Part shown: positions 36,952-48,119 of the stretch, piece after piece
How the letters are laid out: every line of letters starts with the position of its first letter
Numbering within the stretch: position 1 is the first letter of the stretch
DNA from: Marivita geojedonensis
Lineage (GTDB): Bacteria; Pseudomonadota; Alphaproteobacteria; Rhodobacterales; Rhodobacteraceae
Direction: 5' to 3'
Assembly: GCF_002115805.1 (NCBI RefSeq)
Contig: NZ_JFKC01000003.1
Coordinates: 124,001 to 188,000, forward strand
Length of the DNA stretch: 64,000 bases
Notes under the pieces: model-generated
The model's database searches: none
Told to the model about the DNA's origin: nothing
What the model saw: the letters and a program-made list of their open reading frames with translations, nothing else
Program-made: the position numbers and the translations under genes

Positions 36952-37724
36952 GTTTGATCCGGGTGGAGACCGATGCACGCGGCGTTGCGACACTGACCCT
37001 GGCGCGGGCCGAGAAGCACAACGCGTTGTCAGCGCAGATGATGACCGAATTGGAGGACGCGGCCCGGGGCTTGGCCAAAGACACGAAGGTTCGGGTTGTG
37101 GTGCTGGCAGCAGACGGCAAGACCTTCTGCGCCGGTGGCGATCTGGCGTGGATGCGTGAGCAGTTCGACATGGATGCGGAGACGCGCCGGGTGGAAAGCC
37201 GTCGGATCGCAACCGTGCTGGGTGCGCTGTACGATCTGCCGCAGCCGCTGATCGGGCGGGTGCAGGGCAATGCGCTGGGTGGCGGTGTGGGCCTTGTGTC
37301 GGTCTGCGATGTGGCAATCGGGGTTTCCGGGGCCAAGCTGGGCTTTACCGAAACGCGGCTTGGGTTGATCCCGGCAAATATCGGGCCGTATGTGCTGGCT
37401 CGGATGGGGGCGACGCGGGCGTCGGAGGTCTTTATGTCGGCGCGGATCTTTGGGGCAGAAGAGGCCGTGCGGTTGAACCTGTTGAGCCGAACGGTTGAGC
37501 ACGACGATCTGGATGCGGCCATTGACGCTGAAGTTCTGCCTTACCTGTCCTGTGCGCCGGGGGCGGTGGCCGAGGCCAAGGCGCTGATGCGCGATCTGGC
37601 TGGACGGGTGGTGCAGGAGCAGGTGGACTTGGCCATCGACGCTCTGGCGCGGCGCTGGCAATCGGACGAGGCGCGCGAAGGGGTCGGGGCTTTCTTCGAC
37701 AAGCGCAGCCCAAGCTGGCAATGA
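36948..37724 (+). CDS. liuC: Enoyl-CoA hydratase (methylglutaconyl-CoA hydratase)
   Basis: 258 aa crotonase family. KHNALSAQMM, oxyanion-hole segments FCAGGDLAWM and GNALGGGVGLVSVCDVA, and TETRLGLIPANIGPYV with the catalytic Glu region. With MCC and HMG-CoA lyase on either side, hydration of 3-methylglutaconyl-CoA is the likely reaction. ATGA overlaps with both neighbours. Confidence 0.9.
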   Translation: MSLIRVETDARGVATLTLARAEKHNALSAQMMTELEDAARGLAKDTKVRVVVLAADGKTFCAGGDLAWMREQFDMDAETRRVESRRIATVLGALYDLPQPLIGRVQGNALGGGVGLVSVCDVAIGVSGAKLGFTETRLGLIPANIGPYVLARMGATRASEVFMSARIFGAEEAVRLNLLSRTVEHDDLDAAIDAEVLPYLSCAPGAVAEAKALMRDLAGRVVQEQVDLAIDALARRWQSDEAREGVGAFFDKRSPSWQ

Positions 37725-38092
37725 CGGTACAGATTGCACATCTCTATGCCACTGCCGCGCTGGCGATTGCGTTTTTTCAGGTTGCGCTGATCCTTGGTGC
37801 GCCATTGGGCCGGTATACGCAGGGTGGCCAGAACGAGGGCGCCTTGCCGATCTCGGGGCGGATTATCGCGGCCGTGTCGATTCCGGTGGTGCTGTTTCAG
37901 GGATTGGCCATCTTGTCTGCGGCGGGCTTCCCGGGGCTGGGCTGGCCTGCATGGACGGGCTGGGTCGCATTTGTGGTGCAGGTTGTGACAACCGTATTGA
38001 ATTGGATTACCCCGTCCAAACCGGAACGGGCGGTTTGGGGGCCGATCACGCTGGTCATGTCGGCGATGGCGCTTGTTGTGCTGACGGCCTGA
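37721..38092 (+). CDS. Small multi-pass membrane protein
   Basis: 123 aa with four hydrophobic segments (AALAIAFFQVALILGAP, IIAAVSIPVVLFQGLAIL, TGWVAFVVQVVTTVLNW, ITLVMSAMALVVLTA). ATGA overlap with liuC. I know of similar four-helix hypothetical proteins but no function. It ends four bases before the convergent PrpD-like gene. Confidence 0.75.
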   Translation: MTVQIAHLYATAALAIAFFQVALILGAPLGRYTQGGQNEGALPISGRIIAAVSIPVVLFQGLAILSAAGFPGLGWPAWTGWVAFVVQVVTTVLNWITPSKPERAVWGPITLVMSAMALVVLTA

Positions 38093-38096
38093 CGCT

Positions 38097-39425
38097 TCAG
38101 ACAGGCGCGGTTAGCAGGGACAGAAGCAACGACATGTCGTCCCCGGAATCTGTCCCCAGATTGAGAACGTGGTCTTCAATGGTATTTGCCCGTTCTGCGC
38201 CAAGGAGCGGGTCGGCATAGGCGTGGAATTTGGCAACCACCGTGTCGAGGGTTGCGGGGTCTTCCGGATCGCCGAGGGCCTCGGTCGGACCGGAGTTCAG
38301 TTCCCGGCCATCTTTGAGAACAAGCGTCACTTCGGCGATCCGGCGGGCAGGAAAGGCCGCGTTAAGGGTGTCGCTTTCGCGGATGTCCATTGAGTGGGCG
38401 AGGCGTTGGATTTCCGGCTCGGCAAAACTGCTTTCCTGCATATCTTTCGGGCCACAGGTGCCACGCACCATACCGACAGCGGTCGGGAAGGCGGTGGAAT
38501 ACTGCGCCTCTTCGGTTGTGCGTGGGTCTGTCACGGCAAGGCGGCGGGATTCGTGGAAGGTCGTGATTTCGATACGGTCAACATCATGCGATGTCAGGTC
38601 GTGATCTGCGCGCAGGTTGAGAACGGCCTGAAGGGCGGGCTGCGCCCAGCGGCAGACGGGAAAGTGTTTGAAATACTGCTCGCGGATCCGCCATGTCTGA
38701 CCAAGGTCTGACCAAAGGTCCGCCACGTCGCCGTGCTCGACCGTTACAGCCGGTGCACCGGTGAACCCGTCTTTTGCCAGATAGACCGCAGAGACCCCCG
38801 ACATCGCGCCCCAGCCCGATCCGTCTTTGACCATTGTCGGATGATCTATTGTGCGCATCATCTGGCTGCGTGGTCCGTGGTATTCGGCGATGCCCATTGC
38901 CTCGCGGGTCCTCGCGGCATCCAAGCGCAGCACACGGGCGCCAAGGGCTGCCACCGCCACCGCGATCCACGCCCCTGACGTGTGGTAGTCCGGTGCTGTC
39001 CGGTGCAGGGCGATCCCGGCGCGGGTGCCGATCTCGTAGCCGATCACGAGGGAGGTCAGAAAATGCTGCGCTTCTGTGTCCTTTTCTGCTTGGCACAGGG
39101 CGAGCAGTGACGGGAAGATGCCGCAGCCGACGTGACCCTTGGTCAGCTTGTGCCCGTCATGGCCATCGAGAGCATCGATTGTCATGCCTCCTGCGAGGGC
39201 CGCGCCTGCCGGGCTGACCTCGCGCCCGTCGAAGAGCATCTGTGCGCCCGATCCCCCGAATTGCCGTGCTGCGTGGTTGCGTATGATGCGAGACAGGGAC
39301 GTCTGCTGACCTCCGGCGGCCACACCGATCAGGTCGAGCATCCATTGACGGGCGAGACGGCGGGCATCCTCGGGAATGTCCGAGTAGGTCGTATCATGGA
39401 GAAAGTCGGAGAGGGGGTGCTGCAT
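38097..39425 (-). CDS. MmgE/PrpD family protein
   Basis: 442 aa. Family features: RLARQWMLDLIGVAAGG, GMTIDALDGHDGHKLTKGHV, EYHGPRSQMMRTIDHPTM, and the C-terminal KDGRELNSGP. PrpD members dehydrate 2-methylcitrate, but this branch is diverse and other roles (such as itaconate decarboxylase-like) are possible. Start ATG 39425 (MQHPLSDFL) is preferred over an upstream GTG at 39455. Confidence 0.85.
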   Translation of the reverse strand: MQHPLSDFLHDTTYSDIPEDARRLARQWMLDLIGVAAGGQQTSLSRIIRNHAARQFGGSGAQMLFDGREVSPAGAALAGGMTIDALDGHDGHKLTKGHVGCGIFPSLLALCQAEKDTEAQHFLTSLVIGYEIGTRAGIALHRTAPDYHTSGAWIAVAVAALGARVLRLDAARTREAMGIAEYHGPRSQMMRTIDHPTMVKDGSGWGAMSGVSAVYLAKDGFTGAPAVTVEHGDVADLWSDLGQTWRIREQYFKHFPVCRWAQPALQAVLNLRADHDLTSHDVDRIEITTFHESRRLAVTDPRTTEEAQYSTAFPTAVGMVRGTCGPKDMQESSFAEPEIQRLAHSMDIRESDTLNAAFPARRIAEVTLVLKDGRELNSGPTEALGDPEDPATLDTVVAKFHAYADPLLGAERANTIEDHVLNLGTDSGDDMSLLLSLLTAPV

Positions 39426-39782
39426 GATCTGGCTTTCAGGTATCGGCGTACCCACTGTCAGCGCGCTCCGGGCCCTCTGTCGCGGCCAAAAACGACCTCG
39501 GTCTTTGTTGCAGGCGGCAGGATAACAGGGTGGAGGAATGCGGCACCATCATCGTTGCAGCAGTTCAGACTGCGAAAAGACATGGTTCTGCTGAGAGGCT
39601 GTTCGCGCATCCGCACAACGCTATTTCTCGATCGGAGGAGTGTTTAAGCTCTCACAAGCACTGTCCGACGCTCGCGATGACGTGAAGGATTGCGGGTGCT
39701 TTGGCGTGAATAAACGTGTCTGTGGCTGTTGACCTTGCCCCCACTGGAAGGCCTAGTCCCCCAAGGAAAGGTATCGAAAGGG
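39426..39782. other. Divergent intergenic region with the copper promoter
   Basis: 357 bases. The only clear element is the CueR-type promoter at 39729-39759 and the following ribosome site. The first 300 bases show no convincing ORF, hairpin or RNA gene. Confidence 0.5.
39729..39759 (+). promoter_or_regulatory. CueR-type (MerR family) copper promoter
   Basis: TTGACC -35 (39729-39734), a 19-base spacer and TAGTCC as -10 (39754-39759). The spacer holds the imperfect dyad CCTTGCC...GGAAGG, nearly the arrangement of CueR promoters (copA, cueO: TTGACCTTCC...GGAAGG). The overlong 19-base spacer is the hallmark of MerR-family activation. It is followed 23 bases later by the DUF411 gene. No merR-like gene is in the window. 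Confidence 0.75.
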
Positions 39783-40265
39783 ATGCAGGACAAGATGACG
39801 ACATTCACTCGCAGAGCTTTTCTAGGTGGTGCAGCGACGGTGATTGCGATGCCGATGGGCGCAATGGCGCAGACCGCTCCCCGGATGCATGTGTTCAAGG
39901 ACCCGAATTGCGGATGCTGCTCGGCCTGGATCGATATTCTTGAAGAGGATGGTTTCCAGATCACCACCGAAGCCCGCACAAACGGTGCGCTTGTGCAGGA
40001 GAAGATCAAGCGCGGCATTCCGGCAAACATGGCGTCGTGCCATACGGCTGATGTGGACGGGTATGTGATTGAAGGTCACGTTCCGGCCCGCGACATTCGC
40101 AGGCTGTTGAGCGAACGTCCGGATGCGATCGGGTTGGCCGTTCCGGGGATGCCATTCGGATCTCCCGGGATGGGGCCGGAAAACCAGCGTGAAGCCTATG
40201 ATGTGCATCTGATCCGTCGCGATGGCACAACAGACGTATTCACAAGATATGAAGGGGCGGCCTGA
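39783..40265 (+). CDS. Tat-exported DUF411 (CopG-like) copper protein
   Basis: 160 aa. A twin-Arg signal TRRAFLGGA with a hydrophobic run and AMAQ cleavage region directs export. The mature part begins MHVFKDPNCGCCSAW with the CxCC Cys cluster (C43, C45, C46) of DUF411, whose members (CopG) occur in copper-resistance operons and handle Cu(I) in the periplasm. It continues with ASCHTADVDGYVIEGHVPA and the Met-rich LAVPGMPFGSPGMGPE. The start is 39783 or 39795; the latter has CAGGA 4 bases ahead. Confidence 0.85.
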   Translation: MQDKMTTFTRRAFLGGAATVIAMPMGAMAQTAPRMHVFKDPNCGCCSAWIDILEEDGFQITTEARTNGALVQEKIKRGIPANMASCHTADVDGYVIEGHVPARDIRRLLSERPDAIGLAVPGMPFGSPGMGPENQREAYDVHLIRRDGTTDVFTRYEGAA

Positions 40266-40305
40266 CGCGCCCTGCGCATACCAAAGCCGAACGAAAGGAG
40301 TGCGG

Positions 40306-40746
40306 ATGACTCGCATCATTTTACCCGTCACAATTGTGTCGCTGTGTTTCGCAACGCTGGCCGTGGCGCATACTGGGGTCAAGAACCCGACCGTATTGGC
40401 GCGGATGGAGGCAATGAAAGAGACCCAGGAGAGCACAAAGGTGCTTGGGGCCATGGCCAAGGGCGAACGCAGCTTCGATGCAGACACGGCCCGCGCCGCT
40501 GCGGCTGAGATAGCAAGGCTGGCCGGGCAGACACCTGCTTTGTTTGAAGTTCAGGAAACCGATCCGAATTCCGAAGCTTTGCCGGTGATCTGGGATCGTT
40601 TCGACGATTTCACCGAAAAGTCGCTGGCTTTGGAAGCGGTAGCGGATGCTTTGGCGGCGAGCATCGAGACCGAAGAGCAGTTGCGCGCGGGTCTGGGTCG
40701 GATCGGCGCGGCCTGTAAAGCCTGCCATGAGGTGTATCGGAAATAG
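40306..40746 (+). CDS. Periplasmic c-type cytochrome (c556/c'-like)
   Basis: 146 aa. Signal peptide ending LAVA-H (about residue 23); a four-helix pattern in the mature part; heme motif CKACH at residues 137-141 near the C-terminus, as in cytochrome c' and c556, where heme is close to the C-terminus. AAAGGAG lies 6-12 bases before ATG 40306. It follows the DUF411 gene by 40 bases and so is probably under the same copper promoter. Confidence 0.88.
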   Translation: MTRIILPVTIVSLCFATLAVAHTGVKNPTVLARMEAMKETQESTKVLGAMAKGERSFDADTARAAAAEIARLAGQTPALFEVQETDPNSEALPVIWDRFDDFTEKSLALEAVADALAASIETEEQLRAGLGRIGAACKACHEVYRK

Positions 40747-40931
40747 GTGCAAAGCCTATCAAGGTATACAATTGCACACTTGATGAGCCGCTTTTGCGGC
40801 GGACCCGTGCGGAATCGGTGGTGGCCAAGCTCCGACCGATTGACGCATGTTGTTCAAAACAGGGGGTATTTTCATGGTAAGCGCCTTGTTTTCAAGCGGA
40901 TAGCAGAGTTCGGTAAGATGTCGCCCTGCGG

Positions 40932-40960
40932 TTGACCCCCGGAAGAGACGGGAGTAGATC
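40932..40960 (+). promoter_or_regulatory. Candidate promoter of the nuo operon
   Basis: TTGACC (40932-40937), 17-base spacer, TAGATC (40955-40960). It is about 65 bases before the nuoA start and is the best sigma70-like match in the gap. No other evidence. Confidence 0.45.
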
Positions 40961-40964
40961 AGCC

Positions 40965-40986
40965 TCAAGTCAACCTCGCCACTTGA
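40965..40986. promoter_or_regulatory. Inverted repeat downstream of the nuo promoter
   Basis: TCAAGT-(10 nt)-ACTTGA, perfect 6-bp arms one helical turn and a half apart, lying at about the predicted transcription start. Possible regulator site. Confidence 0.3.
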
Positions 40987-41025
40987 CGGCGCGTGTCGGT
41001 GCGCGATGGGAAAAGGAGCCTCGTC

Positions 41026-42516
<1,491 letters not shown>

Positions 42517-42520
<4 letters not shown>

Positions 42521-42720
42521 TGGGTGGCTACGGCATGGGCGGCGGAGGCCTTATTTGGTTTCTGATCATCGGCGTGTTGATCGTCGTTCCATTCTGGAAG
42601 CTCCTGCCACGCTATGGTTTGCCCAGTTGGGCAGCACTTTTGACAATTTTCCCGCTGGTCGCATTGGTCTTTCTCTGGATCATGGCGTTCAAGGACAACG
42701 GTGGCGGAGGACGGTCATGA
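42517..42720 (+). CDS. Small two-helix membrane protein between nuoC and nuoD
   Basis: 67 aa: Gly-rich N-terminus (GGYGMGGGG), two membrane segments ([18 protein letters not shown] and [18 protein letters not shown]), then a Gly-rich tail. ATGA overlap with nuoC and with nuoD, so its stoichiometry is tied to the complex I subunits. No characterised homologue known to me; a complex I accessory or assembly role is inferred from position only. Confidence 0.75.
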
Positions 42721-43949
42721 TGGACGGCTCCAAGTTTGACGACGGAAGTGTTGACGCGATCTCTGGTGAGCAGAAGATCCGCAACTTCAACATTAACTTC
42801 GGCCCGCAACACCCTGCGGCACATGGCGTTTTGCGGCTTGTGCTTGAGTTGGATGGCGAGATCGTGGAACGCTGCGACCCGCATATCGGCCTGCTGCACC
42901 GTGGCACCGAAAAGCTGATGGAAAGCCGCACCTACCTGCAGAACCTGCCGTATTTCGACCGCCTCGACTACGTGGCGCCGATGAACCAGGAACATGCGTG
43001 GTGTCTGGCGATCGAAAAGCTGACAGGCGTGGAAGTGCCGCGTCGCGCATCGCTGATCCGGGTCCTTTATTCCGAAATCGGCCGCATCCTGAACCACCTG
43101 CTGAACATCACGACGCAGGCGATGGACGTGGGCGCGCTGACGCCGCCGCTCTGGGGCTTTGAAGAGCGCGAAAAGCTGATGGTGTTCTACGAGCGTGCCT
43201 GCGGCGCGCGTCTGCACGCCGCCTATTTCCGCCCCGGCGGGGTACATCAGGACCTGCCCGGTGATCTGATCGACGATATCGACCAGTGGGCCGACGAGTT
43301 CCCGCGTGTGATCGCGGACATTGACGGACTTCTGACGGAAAACCGCATCTTCAAACAGCGGAACGCCGATATTGGTGTCGTGACCGAAGAAGAAATCCTC
43401 GACTGGGGGTTCTCGGGCGTCATGGTGCGCGGCTCTGGTCTTGCGTGGGATTTGCGTCGTGCACAGCCTTATGAGTGCTACGATGAATTCGACTTCCAGA
43501 TCCCCGTCGGCAAGAACGGCGACTGCTATGACCGCTACCTTGTCCGCATGGAGGAGATGCGCCAGTCGCTGAAGATCATCAAGCAGGCGATCGAGAAGCT
43601 GCGTGCACCCGAAGGGCAGGGCGACATCCTTGCCCGCGGCAAGGTCACGCCGCCGAAGCGGTCCGAGATGAAGACCTCGATGGAAGCGCTGATCCATCAC
43701 TTCAAGCTCTATACCGAGGGTTTCCACGTTCCGGCCGGTGAGGTTTACGCCGCTGTCGAAGCGCCCAAGGGCGAATTCGGCGTCTACCTCGTGGCCGATG
43801 GCAGCAACAAACCCTACCGCGCCAAACTGCGCGCGCCGGGATACCTGCACCTGCAGGCGATGGACCACGTGGCGAGCGGGCACCAGCTTGCCGATGTGGC
43901 CGCCATCATCGGTACGATGGATGTTGTGTTTGGAGAAATCGACAGATGA
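42717..43949 (+). CDS. nuoD: NADH-quinone oxidoreductase subunit D
   Basis: 410 aa (49 kDa subunit) lining the quinone cavity. Motifs [41 protein letters not shown] and the C-terminal DVVFGEIDR. Two adjacent ATG codons (42717, 42720) with CGGAGG 7-12 bases upstream; either fits. ATGA overlap with the downstream lipoprotein. Confidence 0.97.
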   Translation: MMDGSKFDDGSVDAISGEQKIRNFNINFGPQHPAAHGVLRLVLELDGEIVERCDPHIGLLHRGTEKLMESRTYLQNLPYFDRLDYVAPMNQEHAWCLAIEKLTGVEVPRRASLIRVLYSEIGRILNHLLNITTQAMDVGALTPPLWGFEEREKLMVFYERACGARLHAAYFRPGGVHQDLPGDLIDDIDQWADEFPRVIADIDGLLTENRIFKQRNADIGVVTEEEILDWGFSGVMVRGSGLAWDLRRAQPYECYDEFDFQIPVGKNGDCYDRYLVRMEEMRQSLKIIKQAIEKLRAPEGQGDILARGKVTPPKRSEMKTSMEALIHHFKLYTEGFHVPAGEVYAAVEAPKGEFGVYLVADGSNKPYRAKLRAPGYLHLQAMDHVASGHQLADVAAIIGTMDVVFGEIDR

Positions 43950-44233
43950 GTGCGCGTGTTTTCGCTCCGCTGGCAGGTCTTGGCCTGCTGACCGCCTGTG
44001 CCATGCCGCCTGAAGGCGTGTCGCAGGAGGATCTTGTGGCATTCGATGAGGCGGTGGCCTCGATCGGATGCGATCTTGTGGGCGAAAGCGACTACTTGCC
44101 GGTTGAGCTTCAAACTGGACTGACCCGTGAACAGGTCATTCAAACGGCTTCGTTCCGTGTGGCATCCGAGCAAGCCGTCAAGCTTGAGAATGGTGGCGTT
44201 CGCCTGATCACAGGGAGCTGCGCACCGGAATGA
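43946..44233 (+). CDS. Small lipoprotein in the nuo operon (1 of 3)
   Basis: 95 aa. Lipobox LTAC (Cys18) after a hydrophobic N-terminus; internal Cys42 (ASIGCDLVG) and C-terminal Cys92 in LITGSCAPE. The same Cys spacing and hhTxxC ending recur in the genes at 48258 and 51298. Translationally coupled to nuoD by ATGA. Envelope-anchored; function unknown. Confidence 0.75.
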   Translation: MSARVFAPLAGLGLLTACAMPPEGVSQEDLVAFDEAVASIGCDLVGESDYLPVELQTGLTREQVIQTASFRVASEQAVKLENGGVRLITGSCAPE

Positions 44234-44324
44234 TCCGGACGGGGTTGGATATGCGCCTGATGGGCCGCGACCACTCGTCCAAGACTTTTCCCGTTGTCTG
44301 CATGATGACGCAATAGGATACGAT

Positions 44325-45581
44325 ATGCTACGACGCCTTCATTCCGAACAACCCGCAAGTTTTGCCTTCACGCCGGACAACCAAGCGTGGGCGGAAGCGC
44401 AGATCACCAAGTACCCGGAAGGTCGCCAGGCCAGCGCGATCATTCCGCTGTTGTGGCGCGCGCAGGAGCAGGAAGGCTGGCTGACCCGTCCTGCGATCGA
44501 GGCGGTCGCCGATATGCTGGGGATGGCCTATATGCGGGCGCTTGAAGTGGCGTCGTTCTACTTCATGTTTCAGCTGCAACCGGTTGGTTCTGTTGCGCAT
44601 ATCCAGATTTGCGGCACCACGTCCTGCATGATCTGCGGCGCCGAGGATCTGGTTGCTGTCTGCAAGGAAAAGATCGCTGCGAAGCCGCACACTCTGTCCG
44701 CCGATGGTAAGCTCAGCTGGGAAGAGGTCGAGTGCCTCGGGGCCTGTGCCAACGCGCCGATGGCCCAGATCGGCAAGGATTACTACGAAGATCTGACCGC
44801 AGAACGGTTTGGTGAAATCCTCGACGAGTTGGTCGCTGGCAAGGTCCCGGTGCCCGGCCCGCAGAATGGACGCTATGCGGCAGAGCCGAAATCCGGCCTG
44901 ACCAGCCTGACCGATTTCGAAAGCGGGCGGCATGAGTACAATGCATCGGTGCAACTGGCGACCGATATCGGCGATACGGTGAAGCGGATCGACGGCACCG
45001 AAGTGCCGCTGCTGCATCCCTGGGGGGACGCCGGTGGGCGTCCGCAGAGTCAGGCGAAGGCCGCCAACGAGGCCGTGGCGCCGTCGCGCGCCGCAGCCGA
45101 GGCCGCCCCCAAACCCGCAGACGCGCCGAAGCCGGAAGACACCTCCGTGATCAAACCGTCGACGGAGTTGGCGGGAGAGGCGGAACTCGCAGCCCGGAAG
45201 GGGACGTGGAAATACGCCAAGGCGACCACTGCACAGCAGGTCGAAAAAGAAGACGCCGCCTCCGCAGCGCCGGTTGCCGAAGGACCGGGAACCAAGCCCG
45301 AGACCCTTAGCGAGGCGCGGGATGGTAAAGGCGACGACCTGAAGCGCATAAAAGGCATCGGTCCGAAACTGGCCGCGCTCTGTAATCGTCTTGGATTTTT
45401 CCACTTCGATCAGATCGCCAACTGGACGGCCGACGAGGTCGCTTGGGTTGATCAGAACCTTGAAGGTTTCAAGGGTCGTGTGACCCGCGATAATTGGGTT
45501 GAACAGGCCAAGACACTTGCCTCAGGCGGCGAGACAGAGTTTTCTGCACGTGTCAAGAAAGGTGATGTTTACGACAAGTAA
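44325..45581 (+). CDS. nuoE: NADH-quinone oxidoreductase subunit E with C-terminal HhH extension
   Basis: 418 aa, much longer than plain NuoE (about 160-240 aa). Residues 1-175: thioredoxin-like [2Fe-2S] domain with ligands C96, C101, C137, C141 (CGTTSC, CLGAC). Then a Pro/Ala linker, a [16 protein letters not shown] motif and, at 340-418, a helix-hairpin-helix domain ([10 protein letters not shown]...[16 protein letters not shown]) of the kind annotated as H3TH, flap-endonuclease-like. The same linker motif and domain recur in the next gene. The extension is known in Rhodobacterales; its job is not. Confidence 0.95.
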   Translation: MLRRLHSEQPASFAFTPDNQAWAEAQITKYPEGRQASAIIPLLWRAQEQEGWLTRPAIEAVADMLGMAYMRALEVASFYFMFQLQPVGSVAHIQICGTTSCMICGAEDLVAVCKEKIAAKPHTLSADGKLSWEEVECLGACANAPMAQIGKDYYEDLTAERFGEILDELVAGKVPVPGPQNGRYAAEPKSGLTSLTDFESGRHEYNASVQLATDIGDTVKRIDGTEVPLLHPWGDAGGRPQSQAKAANEAVAPSRAAAEAAPKPADAPKPEDTSVIKPSTELAGEAELAARKGTWKYAKATTAQQVEKEDAASAAPVAEGPGTKPETLSEARDGKGDDLKRIKGIGPKLAALCNRLGFFHFDQIANWTADEVAWVDQNLEGFKGRVTRDNWVEQAKTLASGGETEFSARVKKGDVYDK

Positions 45582-45609
45582 CATCTGAACACGGACAGGG
45601 AGAGTACGA

Positions 45610-46527
45610 ATGCAACAACAGAATTCCGGGATAAGCTGCGCGCTTTGGTCATGGGCCTTGGCTGCAGGGGTTGGTTTACTTGTCGTTATCCTGCTGCTGG
45701 TCGTCGGTGGATGGGGCGTGATTGGCTCGATCTTCATGGGCGGGCTTGCATTTGTCGTGTTGGGGCTCGCCTTCAGCTGGATCTTCTGCCGCAGCCTTCC
45801 TGAGGCGCGTGGTCCGGGAAATATCGATACGTCGGGCGTTGCAAACACGTCCGCACCTGCGCCCAAGGCGTCTGCGCCGAAAGCTGCGTCGCCCAACGCG
45901 CCGCCGCCGTCCGTTCCGCCTGCGCCCACAGCAGATGAAGCGACCAGCCCTGCCAAAGCCGCACCCGTCGGTGTTGCTGCACCGGCAGCCGCTGCCGCAG
46001 CGACTGAGGCCAAACCGACCGAGAAAGCAAAGACCGAAGCGCCGGCAGCTGCGGCCAAACCCGCAGCCGAGAGCGGTCCCGCGGTCAAGCCGTCCGCGCG
46101 TCTGGCAGGTCAGGAAGACCTCGCATCACGCAAGGGCGAATGGAAATACGAAGGTGGCAGCGGCACATCCGCCAAAGCTGCGCCTGCGGCCGCGACCCCG
46201 GACTACGATGGTGACGGCAAGAACGAAGGGGCCGAAGAAGGGTCCAAGCCTGCAACGCTGGCCGAGGCGCGCGAAGGTGGTCCGGACAACCTCAAGGAGA
46301 TCAAAGGGGTTGGTCCGAAGCTTGAAAAGCTGCTGCACTCGATGGGGTTCTACCATTTCGACCAGATCGCGAACTGGACGGCAGACGAGGTGGCATGGGT
46401 CAATGCCAACCTCGTGGGGTTCAAGGGCCGCGTGTCGCGAGACAACTGGGTGGAGCAGGCTAAAATCCTCGCCTCCGGCGGGGAAACCGAATTCTCCAAG
46501 CGCGTTGACAAGGGCGACGTGTACTGA
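45610..46527 (+). CDS. Membrane-anchored HhH-domain protein (NuoE extension paralogue)
   Basis: 305 aa. Two N-terminal membrane segments (residues about 16-60), an Ala/Pro/Lys-rich low-complexity linker (65-195), the motif LAGQEDLASRKGEWKYE, then an HhH domain at 229-305. By hand count that domain is the same as the NuoE C-terminus at 61 of 77 positions. It appears to be a tandem duplicate of the NuoE tail joined to a membrane anchor. GGGAGAG precedes ATG 45610. Function unknown. Confidence 0.85.
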   Translation: MQQQNSGISCALWSWALAAGVGLLVVILLLVVGGWGVIGSIFMGGLAFVVLGLAFSWIFCRSLPEARGPGNIDTSGVANTSAPAPKASAPKAASPNAPPPSVPPAPTADEATSPAKAAPVGVAAPAAAAAATEAKPTEKAKTEAPAAAAKPAAESGPAVKPSARLAGQEDLASRKGEWKYEGGSGTSAKAAPAAATPDYDGDGKNEGAEEGSKPATLAEAREGGPDNLKEIKGVGPKLEKLLHSMGFYHFDQIANWTADEVAWVNANLVGFKGRVSRDNWVEQAKILASGGETEFSKRVDKGDVY

Positions 46528-46546
46528 CGGGGGTTGAGACCACACC

Positions 46547-46765
46547 ATGAGCCGGGATTCAGACGAGGCGCGAAAAGGACGGCGGATTGCGCTGTTCATC
46601 GCCGCAGTTGGCCTCTTCTGGATCCTGGTGACGGCCATCGGGTCTGAATATGGCTGGAGCCAACGGACCCGGGCTCTGTTCGACCTCGCCGCTTTGGCGG
46701 GGTTCGGGGCAGGGTTATGGATGACATACCAACTCTGGCGTGTGCGCCAGGCTGACAAGGATTGA
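46547..46765 (+). CDS. DUF5337 small membrane protein
   Basis: 72 aa with two membrane segments (IALFIAAVGLFWILVTAI and LFDLAALAGFGAGLWMTY) and charged ends. Matches the DUF5337 family that I recall from Rhodobacteraceae nuo operons. Located 3 bases before nuoF. Function unknown. Confidence 0.8.
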   Translation: MSRDSDEARKGRRIALFIAAVGLFWILVTAIGSEYGWSQRTRALFDLAALAGFGAGLWMTYQLWRVRQADKD

Positions 46766-46768
46766 GCA

Positions 46769-48067
46769 ATGCTGAGCGATCAGGACCGGATCTTTACCAA
46801 TATCTACGGGATGCATGACCGGACCCTCAAAGGGGCGCAGGCGCGCGGCCATTGGGATGGCACGGCAGACATCATCAAGAAAGGCCGTGACTGGATCATC
46901 GACGAGATGAAAGCCTCGGGTCTGCGTGGTCGGGGCGGTGCGGGCTTTCCGACGGGTCTCAAGTGGTCGTTCATGCCCAAGGAAAGCGACGGGCGTCCCA
47001 GCTACCTTGTCGTGAACGCCGACGAATCCGAGCCGGGCACCTGTAAAGACCGCGAAATCATGCGCCACGATCCGCATACGCTGATCGAAGGCTGCCTGAT
47101 CGCGTCCTTCGCAATGCAGGCACATGCCTGCTACATCTACATTCGCGGCGAATACATCCGCGAGAAAGAGGCGCTTCAGAACGCCATCGACGAGGCCTAT
47201 GACGCGGGCCTTCTGGGCAAGAACGCCGCCGGATCGGGCTGGGATTTCGATCTCTACCTGCATCATGGCGCGGGCGCCTATATCTGCGGTGAGGAAACCG
47301 CGCTGCTCGAAAGCCTTGAAGGCAAGAAGGGCATGCCGCGCATGAAGCCGCCATTCCCGGCGGGGGCGGGTCTTTATGGCTGCCCGACGACGGTAAACAA
47401 TGTGGAATCCATCGCTGTTGTGCCGACGATCCTGCGGCGTGGCGGGGAATGGTTCTCGGGCTTTGGCCGTCAGAACAACGCGGGCACCAAGCTGTTTGCC
47501 ATCTCGGGCCATGTGAACAACCCCTGTGTGGTTGAAGAGGCGATGTCGATCTCGTTCGAGGAACTGATCGAAAAGCATTGCGGCGGCATTCGCGGCGGTT
47601 GGGACAACCTCAAGGCGGTGATCCCAGGTGGGTCCTCCGTGCCATGTGTGCGTGGCGAAAACATGCGCGATGCGATCATGGATTTCGATTACCTGCGCGG
47701 TGAACTGGGTTCGGGCCTCGGCACGGCGGCTGTGATCGTGATGGATCAGTCGACCGACATCATTAAAGCGATCTGGCGTCTGTCCAAGTTCTACAAGCAC
47801 GAAAGCTGCGGCCAGTGCACGCCGTGCCGCGAAGGCACCGGCTGGATGATGCGCGTGATGGACCGTCTGGTGCGCGGCGAAGCCGAGGTCGAGGAAATCG
47901 ACATGCTGTTCGACGTCACCAAGCAGGTTGAAGGCCACACCATCTGCGCGCTTGGTGATGCAGCGGCCTGGCCGATCCAGGGTCTTATCAAGAACTTCCG
48001 CGACGAGATCGAGGACCGCATCAAGGCGCAGAAAACCGGTCGGGTCAGCGCCGTCGCGGCAGAGTAG
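46769..48067 (+). CDS. nuoF: NADH-quinone oxidoreductase subunit F
   Basis: 432 aa NADH-binding (51 kDa) subunit. [16 protein letters not shown] for [18 protein letters not shown] and [17 protein letters not shown] for FMN, and the N3 [4Fe-4S] ligands in [15 protein letters not shown] plus a downstream Cys ([10 protein letters not shown]). A pair of terminator-like hairpins follows the stop. Confidence 0.97.
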   Translation: MLSDQDRIFTNIYGMHDRTLKGAQARGHWDGTADIIKKGRDWIIDEMKASGLRGRGGAGFPTGLKWSFMPKESDGRPSYLVVNADESEPGTCKDREIMRHDPHTLIEGCLIASFAMQAHACYIYIRGEYIREKEALQNAIDEAYDAGLLGKNAAGSGWDFDLYLHHGAGAYICGEETALLESLEGKKGMPRMKPPFPAGAGLYGCPTTVNNVESIAVVPTILRRGGEWFSGFGRQNNAGTKLFAISGHVNNPCVVEEAMSISFEELIEKHCGGIRGGWDNLKAVIPGGSSVPCVRGENMRDAIMDFDYLRGELGSGLGTAAVIVMDQSTDIIKAIWRLSKFYKHESCGQCTPCREGTGWMMRVMDRLVRGEAEVEEIDMLFDVTKQVEGHTICALGDAAAWPIQGLIKNFRDEIEDRIKAQKTGRVSAVAAE

Positions 48068-48119
48068 GCCGGAAGCCGTTTCGAAACGCCTTCTCCACGC
48101 GGTTTGGAAACCTTTTTCC

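Noticed and set aside
40785-40800. GCCGC-TTTT-GCGGC hairpin after the cytochrome gene as terminator
   Set aside because: Stem of 5 bp only and no T tract follows. Too weak to call.
42612-44042. Minus-strand open frame of 476 codons
   Set aside because: Antisense to nuoD, explained by codon bias.
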